Assembly: GCA_002840055.1 (NCBI GenBank)
Contig: PGZJ01000006.1
Span: 62,001-126,000 of the forward strand
Direction: 5' to 3'
DNA length: 64,000 nt
DNA from: Gammaproteobacteria bacterium HGW-Gammaproteobacteria-11
Lineage (GTDB): Bacteria; Pseudomonadota; Gammaproteobacteria; Pseudomonadales; Pseudomonadaceae
How positions within the stretch are numbered: the stretch's first letter is position 1; each line of letters opens with the position of its first letter. Shown here piece by piece: positions 11,051 to 22,732 of the stretch. Both the position numbers and the translations under genes were made by a program. The notes beneath the pieces are model-generated. The model ran no database searches. It was not told where the DNA came from and worked only from the letters and a program-made list of their open reading frames with translations.

Positions 11051-12190
11051 ATGGAGTTTGAAAAGCTGTTGCGTCTGATGGTCGAAAAGGGCTCATCGGA
11101 TCTGTTTATTACCGCGGGTGTCGCGCCCAGCATGAAGGTGCATGGCAAGATTCTGCCCGTCACCAAGACCCCGCTGTCACCTGAACAGACCCGTGAAACC
11201 GTACTCGGCGTCATGACTGAATCACAGCGCCGCGAGTTTGCCGAAAAGCGTGAGTGCAACTTTGCCATCAGTGCCCGGGGTATCGGCCGTTTCCGCGTCA
11301 GCGCCTTCTATCAGCGCAACCTGGTGGGTATGGTGCTGCGCCGTATTGAAGTCAATATTCCGAGCATGGAAGAGCTGCGTCTGCCGGAGATTCTGAAGAA
11401 ACTGGCGATGACCAAGCGCGGTCTGGTGATCTTTGTTGGCGCCACCGGTACCGGTAAGTCCACGTCGCTGGCCTCGATGATCGGTTACCGCAACAAGAAC
11501 TCCAGCGGCCATATCATCACCATTGAAGACCCGATCGAATTTATTCACCAGCACCAGAACTGCATTGTTACCCAGCGTGAAGTGGGTATTGATACCGAGT
11601 CCTTTGAAGTCGCCCTGAAGAACACCCTGCGTCAGGCTCCGGACGTGATTCTGATTGGTGAGGTGCGGACCCGCGAGACCATGGATCACGCGGTGGCCTT
11701 TGCCGAAACAGGTCACCTGTGTCTGGCCACCCTGCACGCCAACAACGCCAACCAGGCGCTGGACCGCATCATTCACTTTTTCCCGAACGAGATGCACCAG
11801 CAGGTGTGGATGGATCTGTCGCTGAACCTCAAGGCGATTGTTGCCCAGCAGTTGATTCCGACGCCGGATGGCAAGGGTCGGCGGGCGGCGATTGAAGTGC
11901 TGCTGAATACCCCGTTGGCCGCCGATCTGATCCGCAAGGGCGAGGTACATGAGCTCAAGCCGCTGATGGCGCGCTCCAACGAGCTGGGCATGCAGACCTT
12001 TGACCAGGCGCTGTACCGCCTCTACAGTCAGGGCGAAATCACCTATGAAGATGCCCTGGCTCACGCCGATTCGGCCAACGACCTGCGTCTGCTGATCAAG
12101 CTGGGTTCGGAAACCGATGGCAAGCATCTGATGGGCACCAACAACGACTTTGCCCTGGAAGCCGACGAAACCGCCGACCAGCGCCGCTGA
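11051..12190 (+). CDS. pilU: Twitching motility ATPase PilU
   Basis: PilT paralogue immediately downstream; GATGTGKSTSLASMI. Confidence 0.95.
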   Translation: MEFEKLLRLMVEKGSSDLFITAGVAPSMKVHGKILPVTKTPLSPEQTRETVLGVMTESQRREFAEKRECNFAISARGIGRFRVSAFYQRNLVGMVLRRIEVNIPSMEELRLPEILKKLAMTKRGLVIFVGATGTGKSTSLASMIGYRNKNSSGHIITIEDPIEFIHQHQNCIVTQREVGIDTESFEVALKNTLRQAPDVILIGEVRTRETMDHAVAFAETGHLCLATLHANNANQALDRIIHFFPNEMHQQVWMDLSLNLKAIVAQQLIPTPDGKGRRAAIEVLLNTPLAADLIRKGEVHELKPLMARSNELGMQTFDQALYRLYSQGEITYEDALAHADSANDLRLLIKLGSETDGKHLMGTNNDFALEADETADQRR

Positions 12191-12202
12191 GCTGTTATCA
12201 GT

Positions 12203-12237
12203 AAACCGCCAGCGCCTCAGGCCCTGGCGGTTTTTTT
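12203..12237 (+). terminator. Rho-independent terminator of pilTU
   Basis: AACCGCCAG..CTGGCGGTTTTTTT. Confidence 0.85.
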
Positions 12238-13507
12238 ATGCCTGAAATACCAGTTTGCCGTTACACAGAGTGTGGCTGACCTTGCCCGGCGCGGTCTGGC
12301 CAATGAACGGGCAGTTGGCACCCTTGGATAGCCAGTTCTGGCCAATCTGACTGTCGCTGGCTGGGTTGAACAGGGTGATATCCGCGCGTTCGTCCAGGGC
12401 CAGGCGTCCGGCCGGCAGGTTCAGTGCCTGGGCCGGACCGCAGGTCAGGCGCGAGAGCAGGGCCGGCAGCTCCAGCAGACCATCGGCCACCAGGGTCAGG
12501 GCCAGCGGCAGGAGAATCTCGATACTGCTGATGCCCGGCGCCGAGGCGGCAAAGGGGACGCGTTTGGCTTCCTGTTCATGGGGCTGGTGGTGCGAAGCAA
12601 TGGCCTGCACCACACCACTCTGCACCGCTTCACGCAGGGCGCGACGATCCTGACTGCTGCGCAGCGGTGGTTGCACATGCAGCAGGCTGGAAAAACCCTG
12701 CAGATCTTCGTCGCAGAGCAGTAATTGGTACATGGCCACATCGGCGCTGACGCGCAAGCCACGGGCCTGGGCGGTGGCCAGCATATCCATGGCGCGGGCA
12801 CTGGTCAGGCCGCTGAAGTGGGCCTGCACACCGGTCTGCTCGACCAGCAGCAGATCGCGGGCCAGCGCTACGGTTTCAGCGGTTTCCGGAATCCCGACCA
12901 GACCCAGGCGCGAGGCGGTCGGGCCTTCATGGGCGCTGCCGCCTTCGGCGATATCGGCGTCCTGGGGCATGAAAATCACCGGTAGATCAAAGCCGGCGGC
13001 GTATTCCAGCGCCCGACGCAGGATGCGGTTACTCTTCATCGGCGCCAGACCCTGGGTAAAGGCCACACAGCCGACATCACGCAGGGCCACCAGCTCGCTC
13101 AGGTGTTCGCCGTCCAGGCCGCGGGTCAGCGCGCCGAGCGGGAATACCCGAACCTGACCGGCGCGCTCGGCACGATCAAGAATCAGCTCGGCTACCGCCG
13201 GGGTATCCAGCACCGGCTGGCTGTCCGGCAGACTGCACAGGCTGGTCACGCCGCCCGCTGCTGCGGCGCGGGTTTCGCTGTCGATGGTGCCCTTGCGGGT
13301 GCGGCCCGGCTCACGCAGGCTGACGTTGAGGTCAACCAGGCCAGGGCTGGCGATCAGCCCACGGGCATCAATTTTCTGGTTGGCAACAAAACCGTCCGGT
13401 GCGGCACCGATGCCGACAATATGACCGGCGGCAATATGCAGATCGGTGATCTGGTCAAACTGGCTGGCCGGGTCTATGACCCGGGCGCCTTCAATGCTCA
13501 GTCGCAT
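12236..13507 (-). CDS. pyrC': Dihydroorotase-like PyrC' (non-catalytic ATCase partner)
   Basis: Dihydroorotase fold, but HxH replaced ([11 protein letters not shown]); next to pyrB. Confidence 0.88.
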   Translation of the reverse strand: MRLSIEGARVIDPASQFDQITDLHIAAGHIVGIGAAPDGFVANQKIDARGLIASPGLVDLNVSLREPGRTRKGTIDSETRAAAAGGVTSLCSLPDSQPVLDTPAVAELILDRAERAGQVRVFPLGALTRGLDGEHLSELVALRDVGCVAFTQGLAPMKSNRILRRALEYAAGFDLPVIFMPQDADIAEGGSAHEGPTASRLGLVGIPETAETVALARDLLLVEQTGVQAHFSGLTSARAMDMLATAQARGLRVSADVAMYQLLLCDEDLQGFSSLLHVQPPLRSSQDRRALREAVQSGVVQAIASHHQPHEQEAKRVPFAASAPGISSIEILLPLALTLVADGLLELPALLSRLTCGPAQALNLPAGRLALDERADITLFNPASDSQIGQNWLSKGANCPFIGQTAPGKVSHTLCNGKLVFQA

Positions 13508-14501
13508 GCTGTGCTTCCTGGTTATGCTGACGTTGGCTGCTCTGGCCGGCCATGGCCATGGACATCACGGCCATGCGTACGGCGATACCGTAGGTGACCT
13601 GATTGAGGATCACCGACTGCGGGCCATCCGCCACTTCCGATTCGATTTCCACGCCGCGATTGATGGGGCCCGGGTGCATCACCAGTGCGCCCGGTTTGGC
13701 CAGCGCCAGGGTCTCGCGGGTCAGGCCGTAGAGTCGGTAAAACTCGCCTTCGCTGGGCAACAGGCCGCTTTGCATGCGCTCCTTCTGTAGCCGCAGCATG
13801 ATCACCACATCGACATCGCGCAGACCGATGCGCAGGTCATTGAAGACCCGTACACCGTATTGCTCGATGCCGGCGGGCAGCAGGGTACGCGGAGCGATCA
13901 CGCGGATATCCGGACAACCCAGGGTCTTCAGCGCCAGCATGTTCGAGCGCGCCACCCGTGAATGCAGAATGTCGCCGACGATGGCCACCGAGAGGTTGCG
14001 GAAGTCACCGGCATGCCGGCGGATGGTCAGCATGTCGAGCATGGCCTGGGTCGGGTGGGCGTGATTACCGTCACCGGCATTGATGATCGCCACATCCGGA
14101 CACACGTGCTCGGCGATAAAGTGCGCGGCACCGGAGTCGCCGTGGCGCACCACAAACATGTCGGCAGCCATGGCCTCAAGATTGCGCAGGGTGTCGTACA
14201 GCGTCTCACCCTTGCTGGTCGAGGAGGTTTGAATGTTCAGGTTGAGCACGTCGGCGGACAGGCGCTTGGCCGCCAGCTCGAAGGTGGTGCGGGTGCGCGT
14301 GGAGTTCTCGAAGAACACGTTGCAGACGGTCTTGCCGCGCAGCAACGGGACCTTTTTCACCGCGCGCTCACCCACTTCGAGGAAGGAGTCGGCAGTATCC
14401 AGTAACTCGGTCAGGATCTCGCAGGACAGGCCCTCAATGCTGAGGAAGTGTCGCAACTGGCCCTGATGATTCAGTTGTAGGTGGCGTGATGGCGTACTCA
14501 T
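13491..14501 (-). CDS. pyrB: Aspartate carbamoyltransferase catalytic chain
   Basis: [37 protein letters not shown]. Confidence 0.95.
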   Translation of the reverse strand: MSTPSRHLQLNHQGQLRHFLSIEGLSCEILTELLDTADSFLEVGERAVKKVPLLRGKTVCNVFFENSTRTRTTFELAAKRLSADVLNLNIQTSSTSKGETLYDTLRNLEAMAADMFVVRHGDSGAAHFIAEHVCPDVAIINAGDGNHAHPTQAMLDMLTIRRHAGDFRNLSVAIVGDILHSRVARSNMLALKTLGCPDIRVIAPRTLLPAGIEQYGVRVFNDLRIGLRDVDVVIMLRLQKERMQSGLLPSEGEFYRLYGLTRETLALAKPGALVMHPGPINRGVEIESEVADGPQSVILNQVTYGIAVRMAVMSMAMAGQSSQRQHNQEAQHATEH

Positions 14502-14508
14502 GGGCCTC

Positions 14509-15021
14509 TCAGTGCTTGGCAGCGGGATTCAGGGTCAGTTGCAGCGGATCTGGACCGGTCAATTTTATCCGTTGCCCGGCGGGCAGGGCCAGTGTTGCGC
14601 CGAGGATGTCGGCTCGGATCGGCAGTTGCCGCGCTTCGATATCGACCAGGGTGACCAGGGTGACCGAGGCGGGTCGGCCGTAATCGAACAGCTCGTTCAG
14701 GGCGGCACGAATGGTGCGGCCGGTCATCAATACATCGTCGACCAGGATCAGATGGCGATCCTCGACGCTGAAGGGCAGGGCTGAGGGGCGTACGCCCTGG
14801 GGCAGGCCGTTCTGCTCGAAGTCGTCACGGTAGAAGGCGATATCCAGGGTGCCGAGCGGCGCATCAGGCAGGCACAGGGCCTGCAGTTGCTCGGCAATCC
14901 ATACGCCGCCGGTGTGAATGCCGACCAGCGCCGGGTCGTTGAATTGACGTTTGTGCAGGTACTCGGTCAGATCGCTGGCCATGCGCTGCAGCAGCGGTTT
15001 GACCTCGGGCAGGGTACTCAT
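14509..15021 (-). CDS. pyrR: Bifunctional pyr regulator / uracil phosphoribosyltransferase PyrR
   Basis: [27 protein letters not shown]. Confidence 0.92.
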   Translation of the reverse strand: MSTLPEVKPLLQRMASDLTEYLHKRQFNDPALVGIHTGGVWIAEQLQALCLPDAPLGTLDIAFYRDDFEQNGLPQGVRPSALPFSVEDRHLILVDDVLMTGRTIRAALNELFDYGRPASVTLVTLVDIEARQLPIRADILGATLALPAGQRIKLTGPDPLQLTLNPAAKH

Positions 15022-15455
15022 GGCATCTCCTTGGGTTGGTCACCTAGCCAGGTTTCAAGCAGCAGGGCGGCAGCCAGGCTGTCGACCGGATTATCACGGT
15101 AACTGGCCGGGGTGCGGCCGCTGTCACGTACATGCTGTTTGGCTTCAAAGGTACTCAGGCGTTCATCAATGCAATGCACTGGCAGGTTGAAGCGGCCATG
15201 CAGGCGCCGGGAAAACTTCTCTGCCCGCGCGCTCATCTCGCTGGGGCTGCCATCCATGTTCAGTGGCAGCCCGACGACCAGGCAGTCGGGCTGCCATTCC
15301 TTGATCAGGCGGGCAATCTGTTCCCAGTCCGGCACGCCATCACGGGCCCGCAACACGCTGACGGGTTCGGCCCGGCCGGTCAGGGTGCCCCCCACCGCCA
15401 CACCGATCTGTTTGGTGCCGTAGTCAAAGGCCATGGCGCGGCGCGCTGCACTCAT
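15018..15455 (-). CDS. ruvX: Holliday junction resolvase-like RuvX/YqgF
   Basis: [34 protein letters not shown]. Confidence 0.92.
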   Translation of the reverse strand: MSAARRAMAFDYGTKQIGVAVGGTLTGRAEPVSVLRARDGVPDWEQIARLIKEWQPDCLVVGLPLNMDGSPSEMSARAEKFSRRLHGRFNLPVHCIDERLSTFEAKQHVRDSGRTPASYRDNPVDSLAAALLLETWLGDQPKEMP

Positions 15456-16021
15456 GCGTGCCCGGCCTGGCTGGTCAGCAGGTGCAGATCAACGCCCAGG
15501 CTGCGTGCAGCAGCGGCCAGGCGTTGCTCGCTGGGCAGGTCGAAGAGGATATGGTCATCCGCCGGGCAACTGAGCCAGACGTTGTCGATCAACTCCTGAT
15601 CAAGCTGACCGGCACCCCAGCCGGCATAACCCAGGGCGATCAATGCGCGCTGCGGGCCTATGCCGTGGGCGATGTCCGGCAGCACATCCCGCGAGGTGGT
15701 CAGGGTCAGCGGACCCAGATCCATGCTGGCTTGCCAGCGCTGGCCGCCATCATGCAGCACAAAGCCACGATCGGTCTGTACCGGGCCGCCGTTGTAGATC
15801 GGCAGGCTGCAGCGCAGGTCCGGGGTATCAATGGCCGGCTGCAGTTGATCGAGTATGTCGCTGAGGTCCAGCTCACTGGGTTGGTTGACCACCAGCCCCA
15901 TGGCGCCTTCGGCACTGTGGTCGCAGAGGTAGATGAGGCTGTTGACGAAACGCGGGTCGGCCATGTGCGGCATGGCCAACAGAAAGTGGTGCTTGAGGTA
16001 GCTCGATGTGGTTTTGCTCAT
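15452..16021 (-). CDS. algH: YqgE/AlgH family protein
   Basis: FLLAMPHMADPRFVNSLIYLCDHSAEGAMGLVVNQP. Confidence 0.93.
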   Translation of the reverse strand: MSKTTSSYLKHHFLLAMPHMADPRFVNSLIYLCDHSAEGAMGLVVNQPSELDLSDILDQLQPAIDTPDLRCSLPIYNGGPVQTDRGFVLHDGGQRWQASMDLGPLTLTTSRDVLPDIAHGIGPQRALIALGYAGWGAGQLDQELIDNVWLSCPADDHILFDLPSEQRLAAAARSLGVDLHLLTSQAGHA

Positions 16022-16083
16022 GGCCCTAGTATTGGGCTTTGCAACCCAAGCTTCAAGCCTTGGCGCAGGTCGGCCTGGATGGG

Positions 16084-17001
16084 TCAGAAGCTGGAAACCC
16101 GGTCGCCCGGCTCGAAGCGCCAGGTGCGGATGATCTCCAGCACATCCACGTCCATCAGGTCGCCGGTAAAGGGGGCGTAGGGCGAGGCCAGGCGGACAAT
16201 GCGGATGGCGGCATTGTCCAGTACGCGGTGACCCGACGACTCAAGGATCTGCACGTCGCGCAGGGTGCCGTCGCGGTTGATCGCCACCAGCAGGCGCAGG
16301 CTGCCGTAAATGCGGTTTTCGCGGGCTTCGGCCGGGTAGTTCTGATTGCCGATGCGCTCGACCTTGCGGCGCCAATCATCCTTGTAATAGGCACCCTTGT
16401 CCTGCATGGTCGAGGCGGCGTTCAGGCGGTGCACCCGTGGGCGATTGGCGTACTGCTGGCGCTCTTCGGCCAGTTGCGCCTCGAGACTGGCAATCTCGCT
16501 GCTCAGGCGCTGGATGTCGAAACGCTGATTGGCCGGGTTGGCCGGGACCGACTCGGTCTGCGGCGCTTCCAGCTGCAGGCGTTCCGGGCTGGGTGCGCGG
16601 GTGGTGACAACCGGTAGTGCGACCTGGGGTTCAGGCGGCGGTGCGGTGGCTTCCTGGGGTGGGCTGACCTCGTTGATCTGGTCGCTCTGGAACACGGCTT
16701 CTTCTGTGGTGCTGGGCGCGGCTTTATGTTCGAGTGTGCCGCTGCCTTCCTGGTTGACCTGGGCCAGATAATCAGCCTGCTCCGGCGGCCGGTCGCTGGG
16801 CTGGGTCGCCAGGGTAATTTCCAGGGTTTTCGACAGTTCGCTGGGGCTGGGCAGATCAAAGGTGATACCCAGGATCACCAGCGCGTGGACGACCCCGGCG
16901 AGAAACAGGGTAAAGCCCAGGCGGTCACGTGCGGTAACCGTCACGCTGGCGGGGCTGGTGGTCAGATCCGGGGCTGTCGCTGCTGTATTCATGCTGTCCA
17001 T
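16084..17001 (-). CDS. tonB: TonB-like energy transducer
   Basis: N-terminal TM, Pro-rich centre, TonB C-terminal domain YPAEARENRIYGSLRLLVAINRDGTL; same position as tonB3 in P. aeruginosa (from memory). Confidence 0.85.
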   Translation of the reverse strand: MDSMNTAATAPDLTTSPASVTVTARDRLGFTLFLAGVVHALVILGITFDLPSPSELSKTLEITLATQPSDRPPEQADYLAQVNQEGSGTLEHKAAPSTTEEAVFQSDQINEVSPPQEATAPPPEPQVALPVVTTRAPSPERLQLEAPQTESVPANPANQRFDIQRLSSEIASLEAQLAEERQQYANRPRVHRLNAASTMQDKGAYYKDDWRRKVERIGNQNYPAEARENRIYGSLRLLVAINRDGTLRDVQILESSGHRVLDNAAIRIVRLASPYAPFTGDLMDVDVLEIIRTWRFEPGDRVSSF

Positions 17002-17054
17002 AGTGGCCGTTGCGGGCAATCCTGCCGAAGTCTGCCGCGCCGGCCGCTAAAAGT

Positions 17055-18017
17055 CTATGCACGCGTGCGTGCTTTGAGAAGCCGGTCAATGGCCTCCATC
17101 AGTTGGCCGCCGATATCGGTATTGTAAGCCGCATCAATTTCACGGATGCAGGTTGGGCTGGTGACGTTGATCTCGGTCAGGTAGTCGCCGATCACGTCCA
17201 GGCCGACAAACAGCAGGCCGCGTGCCTTCAGGCTGGGGCCGACCTGATTGGCAATCCAGCGGTCGCGCTCGGTCAGCGGGCGGGCCTCACCGCGACCGCC
17301 GGCGGCCAGATTGCCACGGGTTTCGCCCTGCTGGGGAATACGTGCCAGGCAATAATCCAGCGGCTGGCCATCAATCATCAGGATGCGCTTGTCGCCATCG
17401 ACAATCTCCGGCAGATAACGCTGCGCCATGATTTGCTGACGACCGTAATCGGTCAGAGTTTCAATGATCACGCTGAGGTTTGGATCCTCTTCGCGGATAC
17501 GAAATATCTGCGATCCACCCATGCCATCGAGCGGTTTGAGAATGACGTCACGGTGTTGTTTGGCAAAAGAGCGCAGAATGTCGCTGCGCCGGGTAACGAT
17601 GTTCTCAGGCGTGCACTGGGGGAACTGGGTAGCGAACAGCTTTTCGTTGCAGTCGCGCAGGCTGGCAGGTCGATTGACGATCAGCGCGCCTTCGCGCTCG
17701 GCAGCCTCGAGTATGTGGGTGGCATACAGAAACTCGTTATCGAAGGGCGGGTCCTTACGCATCAGGATCACATCCAGCGAGGCGAGCGACTGCTGGCTGG
17801 CGTCACCCAGCTCAAACCAGCGTTGCGGGTCGGCAAAGACCTGCAGGGGGCGTATGGAACCCATGGCCTGGCCGTTGGCCAGAAACAGGTCCTGGGGCTC
17901 CATGTAAAAGAGTGTCCAACCGCGTTTTTGGGCGGCGAGCAGCATGGCCAGGGAGCTGTCTTTCTTGTAGTGGATTGACTGAATCGGATCCATCACGATC
18001 CCAAGACGTATACTCAT
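17055..18017 (-). CDS. gshB: Glutathione synthase
   Basis: MSIRLGIVMDPIQSIHYKKDSSLAMLLAAQ; LKPLDGMGG. Confidence 0.95.
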   Translation of the reverse strand: MSIRLGIVMDPIQSIHYKKDSSLAMLLAAQKRGWTLFYMEPQDLFLANGQAMGSIRPLQVFADPQRWFELGDASQQSLASLDVILMRKDPPFDNEFLYATHILEAAEREGALIVNRPASLRDCNEKLFATQFPQCTPENIVTRRSDILRSFAKQHRDVILKPLDGMGGSQIFRIREEDPNLSVIIETLTDYGRQQIMAQRYLPEIVDGDKRILMIDGQPLDYCLARIPQQGETRGNLAAGGRGEARPLTERDRWIANQVGPSLKARGLLFVGLDVIGDYLTEINVTSPTCIREIDAAYNTDIGGQLMEAIDRLLKARTRA

Positions 18018-18269
18018 GCAATAAGGCTTCCGCTTCAAAGGGCTGGGAGTCACAGAGTGTACTCTCTGGTCGGGTCCTGGTGAAGGTTGACTAATGGCTC
18101 TGGATGTCTCATACCTGACGCATCGGGACAAAAAGCATAAAAACGCGTTGCTCAATAGATTGCCTGGATAAACTATGTTAAAAGTACGCGAAAAGGGATT
18201 GGCTGGTTGTACGCTTGGCGCCATGCCGTTTGCGCAAACGACCCACCATCAATAACAAGGGCTGGTCAT

Positions 18270-18683
18270 ATGGAAGAAAATTTCGAAAGCCTGAAAGTCA
18301 TGGTGATTGACGACAGCAAGACGATTCGTCGAACGGCAGAGACTTTGCTCAAGAAGGTTGGATGTACGGTCATCACCGCCGTTGACGGCTTTGACGCATT
18401 GGCCAAGATCGCAGACAACCACCCCGATATCATCTTTGTCGACATCATGATGCCACGGCTTGATGGCTATCAGACCTGTGCGCTGATCAAGAACAACAGT
18501 GCGTTCAGGTCCACGCCGGTGATCATGCTGTCCAGCAAGGACGGTCTGTTCGACAAGGCCAAGGGGCGTATCGTCGGCTCGGATCAGTATCTGACCAAGC
18601 CGTTCAGCAAGGAAGAGTTGTTGGGTGCAATCCGCGCCCATGTTCCGCAATCTGATGATTTAGCGGGTGCCTCCGGGGTTTGA
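18270..18683 (+). CDS. pilG: Response regulator PilG
   Basis: CheY-like receiver, first gene of Pil-Chp cluster. Confidence 0.94.
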   Translation: MEENFESLKVMVIDDSKTIRRTAETLLKKVGCTVITAVDGFDALAKIADNHPDIIFVDIMMPRLDGYQTCALIKNNSAFRSTPVIMLSSKDGLFDKAKGRIVGSDQYLTKPFSKEELLGAIRAHVPQSDDLAGASGV

Positions 18684-18718
18684 TCCTGGAGTACCCATCG
18701 CCATATCGGGGGAGTCAA

Positions 18719-19084
18719 ATGGCCCGCATTCTCGTAGTAGATGATTCGCCGACCGAGCTGTACAAGCTGACCGGCATGCTGGAAAAACATGGTCATGAAG
18801 TGCTCAAGGCCGAAAACGGTGCCGACGGCGTCGCGCTGTGTCGCCAGGAAAAGCCCGATGCCGTGCTGATGGATATCGTCATGCCCGGTCTCAACGGTTT
18901 TCAGGCCACCCGGCAGTTGACCAAGGATTCTGAAACAGCGCACATCCCGGTGATTATCGTGACCACCAAGGATCAGGAAACCGACAAGGTCTGGGGCAAG
19001 CGTCAAGGCGCGCGTGACTACCTGACCAAGCCGGTTGAAGAGGCTACGCTGATCTCGACCTTGAAGTCCGTGCTGGGAAGCTGA
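18719..19084 (+). CDS. pilH: Response regulator PilH
   Basis: MARILVVDDSPTELYKLTGML. Confidence 0.94.
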   Translation: MARILVVDDSPTELYKLTGMLEKHGHEVLKAENGADGVALCRQEKPDAVLMDIVMPGLNGFQATRQLTKDSETAHIPVIIVTTKDQETDKVWGKRQGARDYLTKPVEEATLISTLKSVLGS

Positions 19085-19127
19085 CCTTCCCCGCACATTG
19101 CCGCATAACAACCAGAACAGGCTCGGC

Positions 19128-19664
19128 ATGGCAGAAACAATACACCCCTTCGATATTCTTCGGCAGCTGGAGCAGCGGTGTCGCAGTCAGGCCATCGGTC
19201 TGCCTGCGCAGGACGTGCTCAGTGAAACCTGGAGCGGTGTCGGTTTCAGGGTGGCCGGCCAGCCCATGGTTGCGGCCATGGGGGAAGTCAGTGAAATCCT
19301 TCACGAACCCCGTTATACCGCTCTGCCCAGGGTCAAAACCTGGGTCAGAGGCGTGGCCAACGTGCGTGGCCGCCTGCTGCCGATCGTTGATCTCAGTCGT
19401 TTCTTTGGTTCTACCCTGACTATTCCACGCAAACAGCGACGCGTTCTGGTGCTTGACCGGGACGATCTGTTCGTTGGTCTGCTGGTGGATGAACTCCTGG
19501 GTATGCAGCACTTTCCGGTTAACCATTTTTCTACAGACTTGCCCACCCTCGACGAGGTCTTTCGACCCTTCGTGGTGGGAGCTTATGTCCAGGACACCCC
19601 CACATTGGTGTTCAACTTCCGGGCATTGGCACGTGATCAGGCGTTTCTTGATGTGGCGATCTGA
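19128..19664 (+). CDS. pilI: CheW-like PilI
   Basis: CheW domain, order in cluster. Confidence 0.93.
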   Translation: MAETIHPFDILRQLEQRCRSQAIGLPAQDVLSETWSGVGFRVAGQPMVAAMGEVSEILHEPRYTALPRVKTWVRGVANVRGRLLPIVDLSRFFGSTLTIPRKQRRVLVLDRDDLFVGLLVDELLGMQHFPVNHFSTDLPTLDEVFRPFVVGAYVQDTPTLVFNFRALARDQAFLDVAI

Positions 19665-19745
19665 TCAGGGGGCGACCGGCCAGTCCGGTAACGCGACAGA
19701 CATGAGTAACAACAAGAACCATGTGGTAGGCCAGGTAGGGGCCAG

Positions 19746-21782
19746 ATGATGAAAAAGCTCGATATACAGTTACTGTCCACCATGCGAAGCAATCGTACGC
19801 TCAGCGGCCTGTTCGTTGCGCTGATCCTTTCGTTGCTGCTGCTGTTCGTCAACTTCCTGTACCTGAACATCCAGAGTGGTTATGACACGGAATACATCGG
19901 TCACGCCGGTGAGCTGCGCGTACTCTCGCAGCAGATTTCCAAGACCGCTACCGAGGCTGCCGGTGGTAACGCAGAGGCCTTCGGCCAGCTGCGCGAAGCC
20001 CGCGACGGCTTCCAGGCCCGCTGGAACTACCTGACCGATGGTCGTCAGGAAACCGGTCTGCCCGCTACACCGTCCGCTTTGCAGGAGCCGCTCGCACTGG
20101 CCCAGGCTGACTGGGATCGGGTACGGGTCAATGCTGACAGTATTATCTCCAGCCAGACCACGGTACTGACACTGAATGAGGTTGCCCTGACCCTGGCTGA
20201 CACCATTCCGCAGATGCAGATCGAGTACGAAGACGTGGTGGAAGTGCTGATCGATATTGGCGCGCCAGCGGATCAGGTCGCCATCGCCCAGCGCCAGGCG
20301 CTGTATGCCGAACGAATCCTTAACTCGGTCAACAGTGTGTTGGCCGGTGGCGATGATGCGGTGATGGCGGCAGAGAACTTCCGGGTCGATACCAGCCTTT
20401 ACGGCGAGGTTCTGCAGGGCATGTTGCAGGGCAATGCGACCATGGGCATTCAGCAGGTAACCGACTTTGAAGCCGTGCTGCTGCTGGAGTCGATTGCCGA
20501 GCAGTTCACCTTCGTATCCGACTCGGTTGAAGAAATCCTGCTGACCTCCCCCGAACTCTATGACGTGAGCCAGGCGGCCACCAGCATCTTTGACGACTCA
20601 CAGTTGCTGCTGGAGAACGTGTCTACCCTGACCCAGGGTTTTGAAGCCCGCAGCAGTGCACGCTGGATCAACACCCTGTTCGGTTACGTTTTTGGTCTGA
20701 TCGCGTTGGGCAGCATTCTGCTGATCGGTGTGCAGATGACCCGCGAGACGCGCCTGCGTCTGGCCGAGACCGCCGAAAAGAATGACAAGAACCAGGCTGC
20801 GATTCTGCGTCTGCTGGATGAGATCGCCGACCTTGCAGACGGTGACCTGACAGCGGAAGCGACGGTATCCGAGGATTTCACGGGTGCCATTGCTGACTCC
20901 ATCAACTTTACCATCGACCAACTGCGCGCCCTGGTCGGCACCATTAACGAGACCGCCTTGCGGGTATCGACTGCCGCCCAGGAAACCCAGGGTACGGCCA
21001 TGCATCTGGCCGAAGCATCCGAGCACCAGGCGCAGGAAATTGCCGGGGCATCCGCCGCTGTGAACGAAATGGCCGTGTCGATTGACCAGGTATCCGCCAA
21101 CGCCGCCGAATCGGCAGCGGTAGCGGAGCGCTCGGTAGCCATCGCCGGTCGGGGTAACGAGGTGGTACAGAACACCATCACCGGCATGGATACCATTCGC
21201 GAGCAGATTCAGGACACCTCCAAGCGGATCAAGCGACTGGGTGAATCGTCCCAGGAGATTGGTGACATCGTAAGTCTGATTAACGATATTGCCGACCAAA
21301 CCAACATTCTGGCTTTGAACGCGGCGATTCAGGCCTCCATGGCCGGTGATGCAGGCCGAGGCTTTGCGGTGGTTGCGGACGAAGTACAGCGACTGGCAGA
21401 ACGTTCCTCAGCGGCGACCAAGCAGATCGAGGCACTGGTTAAGACCATTCAGACCGATACCAACGAAGCGGTTATCTCGATGGAACAGACCACCTCGGAA
21501 GTAGTCCGTGGAGCACGACTGGCACAGGATGCGGGTGTGGCACTGGAGGAAATCGAAAAGGTATCCACCAGCCTTGCAGCGTTGATTCAAAACATCTCCA
21601 ACGCAGCTCGCCAGCAGGCTTCTTCTGCGGGTCACATCTCCAACACCATGAACGTGATCCAGGAGATTACCTCGCAGACGTCCGCGGGTACTACCGCTAC
21701 CGCGCGCAGCATTGGCGATCTGGCCGCCCAGGCCGAGTCCATGCGCGAGTCGGTTGCCGGCTTCACGTTGCCCAATCAGTAA
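19746..21782 (+). CDS. pilJ: Methyl-accepting chemoreceptor PilJ
   Basis: MCP signalling hairpin [41 protein letters not shown]. Confidence 0.95.
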   Translation: MMKKLDIQLLSTMRSNRTLSGLFVALILSLLLLFVNFLYLNIQSGYDTEYIGHAGELRVLSQQISKTATEAAGGNAEAFGQLREARDGFQARWNYLTDGRQETGLPATPSALQEPLALAQADWDRVRVNADSIISSQTTVLTLNEVALTLADTIPQMQIEYEDVVEVLIDIGAPADQVAIAQRQALYAERILNSVNSVLAGGDDAVMAAENFRVDTSLYGEVLQGMLQGNATMGIQQVTDFEAVLLLESIAEQFTFVSDSVEEILLTSPELYDVSQAATSIFDDSQLLLENVSTLTQGFEARSSARWINTLFGYVFGLIALGSILLIGVQMTRETRLRLAETAEKNDKNQAAILRLLDEIADLADGDLTAEATVSEDFTGAIADSINFTIDQLRALVGTINETALRVSTAAQETQGTAMHLAEASEHQAQEIAGASAAVNEMAVSIDQVSANAAESAAVAERSVAIAGRGNEVVQNTITGMDTIREQIQDTSKRIKRLGESSQEIGDIVSLINDIADQTNILALNAAIQASMAGDAGRGFAVVADEVQRLAERSSAATKQIEALVKTIQTDTNEAVISMEQTTSEVVRGARLAQDAGVALEEIEKVSTSLAALIQNISNAARQQASSAGHISNTMNVIQEITSQTSAGTTATARSIGDLAAQAESMRESVAGFTLPNQ

Positions 21783-21824
21783 TACCAGGAGCGCGGGTGG
21801 CCTCAGGGCTGCCCGCCAGCCGGC

Positions 21825-22730
21825 ATGAGCGAAGGACATACTGTGCAAAGAACGCCTAATTGGTCATTGCAGCAACTGCCGGAGATGGATTCTCAGCAAT
21901 TCCATCAGTGGCAGTCGTTGCTTGAGGCGCGAACCGGTGTTTGCGTCAATGACCAGCGTAAGGTGTTCCTGCAAACCAGTCTCTGTGCGCGCATGCGTGA
22001 ATTGCAGATCAGCGATTACCAGGCCTACTACGAGCACGTTACCGACGGCCCTACCGGTGCCATCGAATGGTCTGCCCTGATCGACAAACTGACGGTGCGC
22101 GAAACCAGCTTCATGCGTCATCGCCCGTCCTTTGATTGCGTTTCCCGGCATCTGCAGAGTCTGCTCAAGACACGGCCGATTGACCGCCCGCTGCAGCTCT
22201 GGAGTGTGGGTTGTGCCAGTGGCGAAGAGGCCTACTCACTGGCCATCATCAGTGAGCAGAGTCTGCTCAGCCAGCCCGCCGAGCAACGTCCCGGCTACGG
22301 CATCTGGGCTACCGATATCAGCCTCAAGGCCCTGGAGCAGGGCCGTGCCGGACAGTTCAGTGCAGGCCGCCTGGGTGGCCTGACCGAGCTGGAACGGAGC
22401 AAATGGTTGCATCTTTCCGATAGCGGGCAGTACCAGATACTGCCGGCACTGCGTGAACGTATCTGCTTTACCAGGCTGAACATCCTGGAACTGGCCCAGG
22501 CCCCGATTCGGGACCTGGATATCATCTTTTGCCAGAACCTGCTTATCTACTTCCGCCGCTGGCGGCGTCGCGACCTGCTGAATCTGCTGGCCAAACGGCT
22601 GGCACCAGGTGGCATGCTGGTCATCGGCCTGGGTGAGATAGTTGACTGGAACAACCCCCTGCTGGAGCGTCTGCCCGATGAACGGGTACAGGCTTACGTG
22701 CGGCGGGATACTCATGAAAGTCTGGAGTGA
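21825..22730 (+). CDS. pilK: CheR-type methyltransferase PilK
   Basis: CheR fold: WSVGCASGEEAYSLAI; order in cluster. Confidence 0.92.
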   Translation: MSEGHTVQRTPNWSLQQLPEMDSQQFHQWQSLLEARTGVCVNDQRKVFLQTSLCARMRELQISDYQAYYEHVTDGPTGAIEWSALIDKLTVRETSFMRHRPSFDCVSRHLQSLLKTRPIDRPLQLWSVGCASGEEAYSLAIISEQSLLSQPAEQRPGYGIWATDISLKALEQGRAGQFSAGRLGGLTELERSKWLHLSDSGQYQILPALRERICFTRLNILELAQAPIRDLDIIFCQNLLIYFRRWRRRDLLNLLAKRLAPGGMLVIGLGEIVDWNNPLLERLPDERVQAYVRRDTHESLE

Positions 22731-22732
22731 AT

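Noticed and set aside
16049-16062. GCTTCAA GCCTTGG in the algH-tonB intergene as a fifth heptad element
   Set aside because: Only two units and no opposing arm; could be chance or a remnant.
18018-18269. Search for an sRNA or riboswitch in the gshB-pilG intergene and other larger gaps (e.g. 45100-45313)
   Set aside because: Promoter-like AT motifs but no recognisable structured RNA family or tRNA fold.
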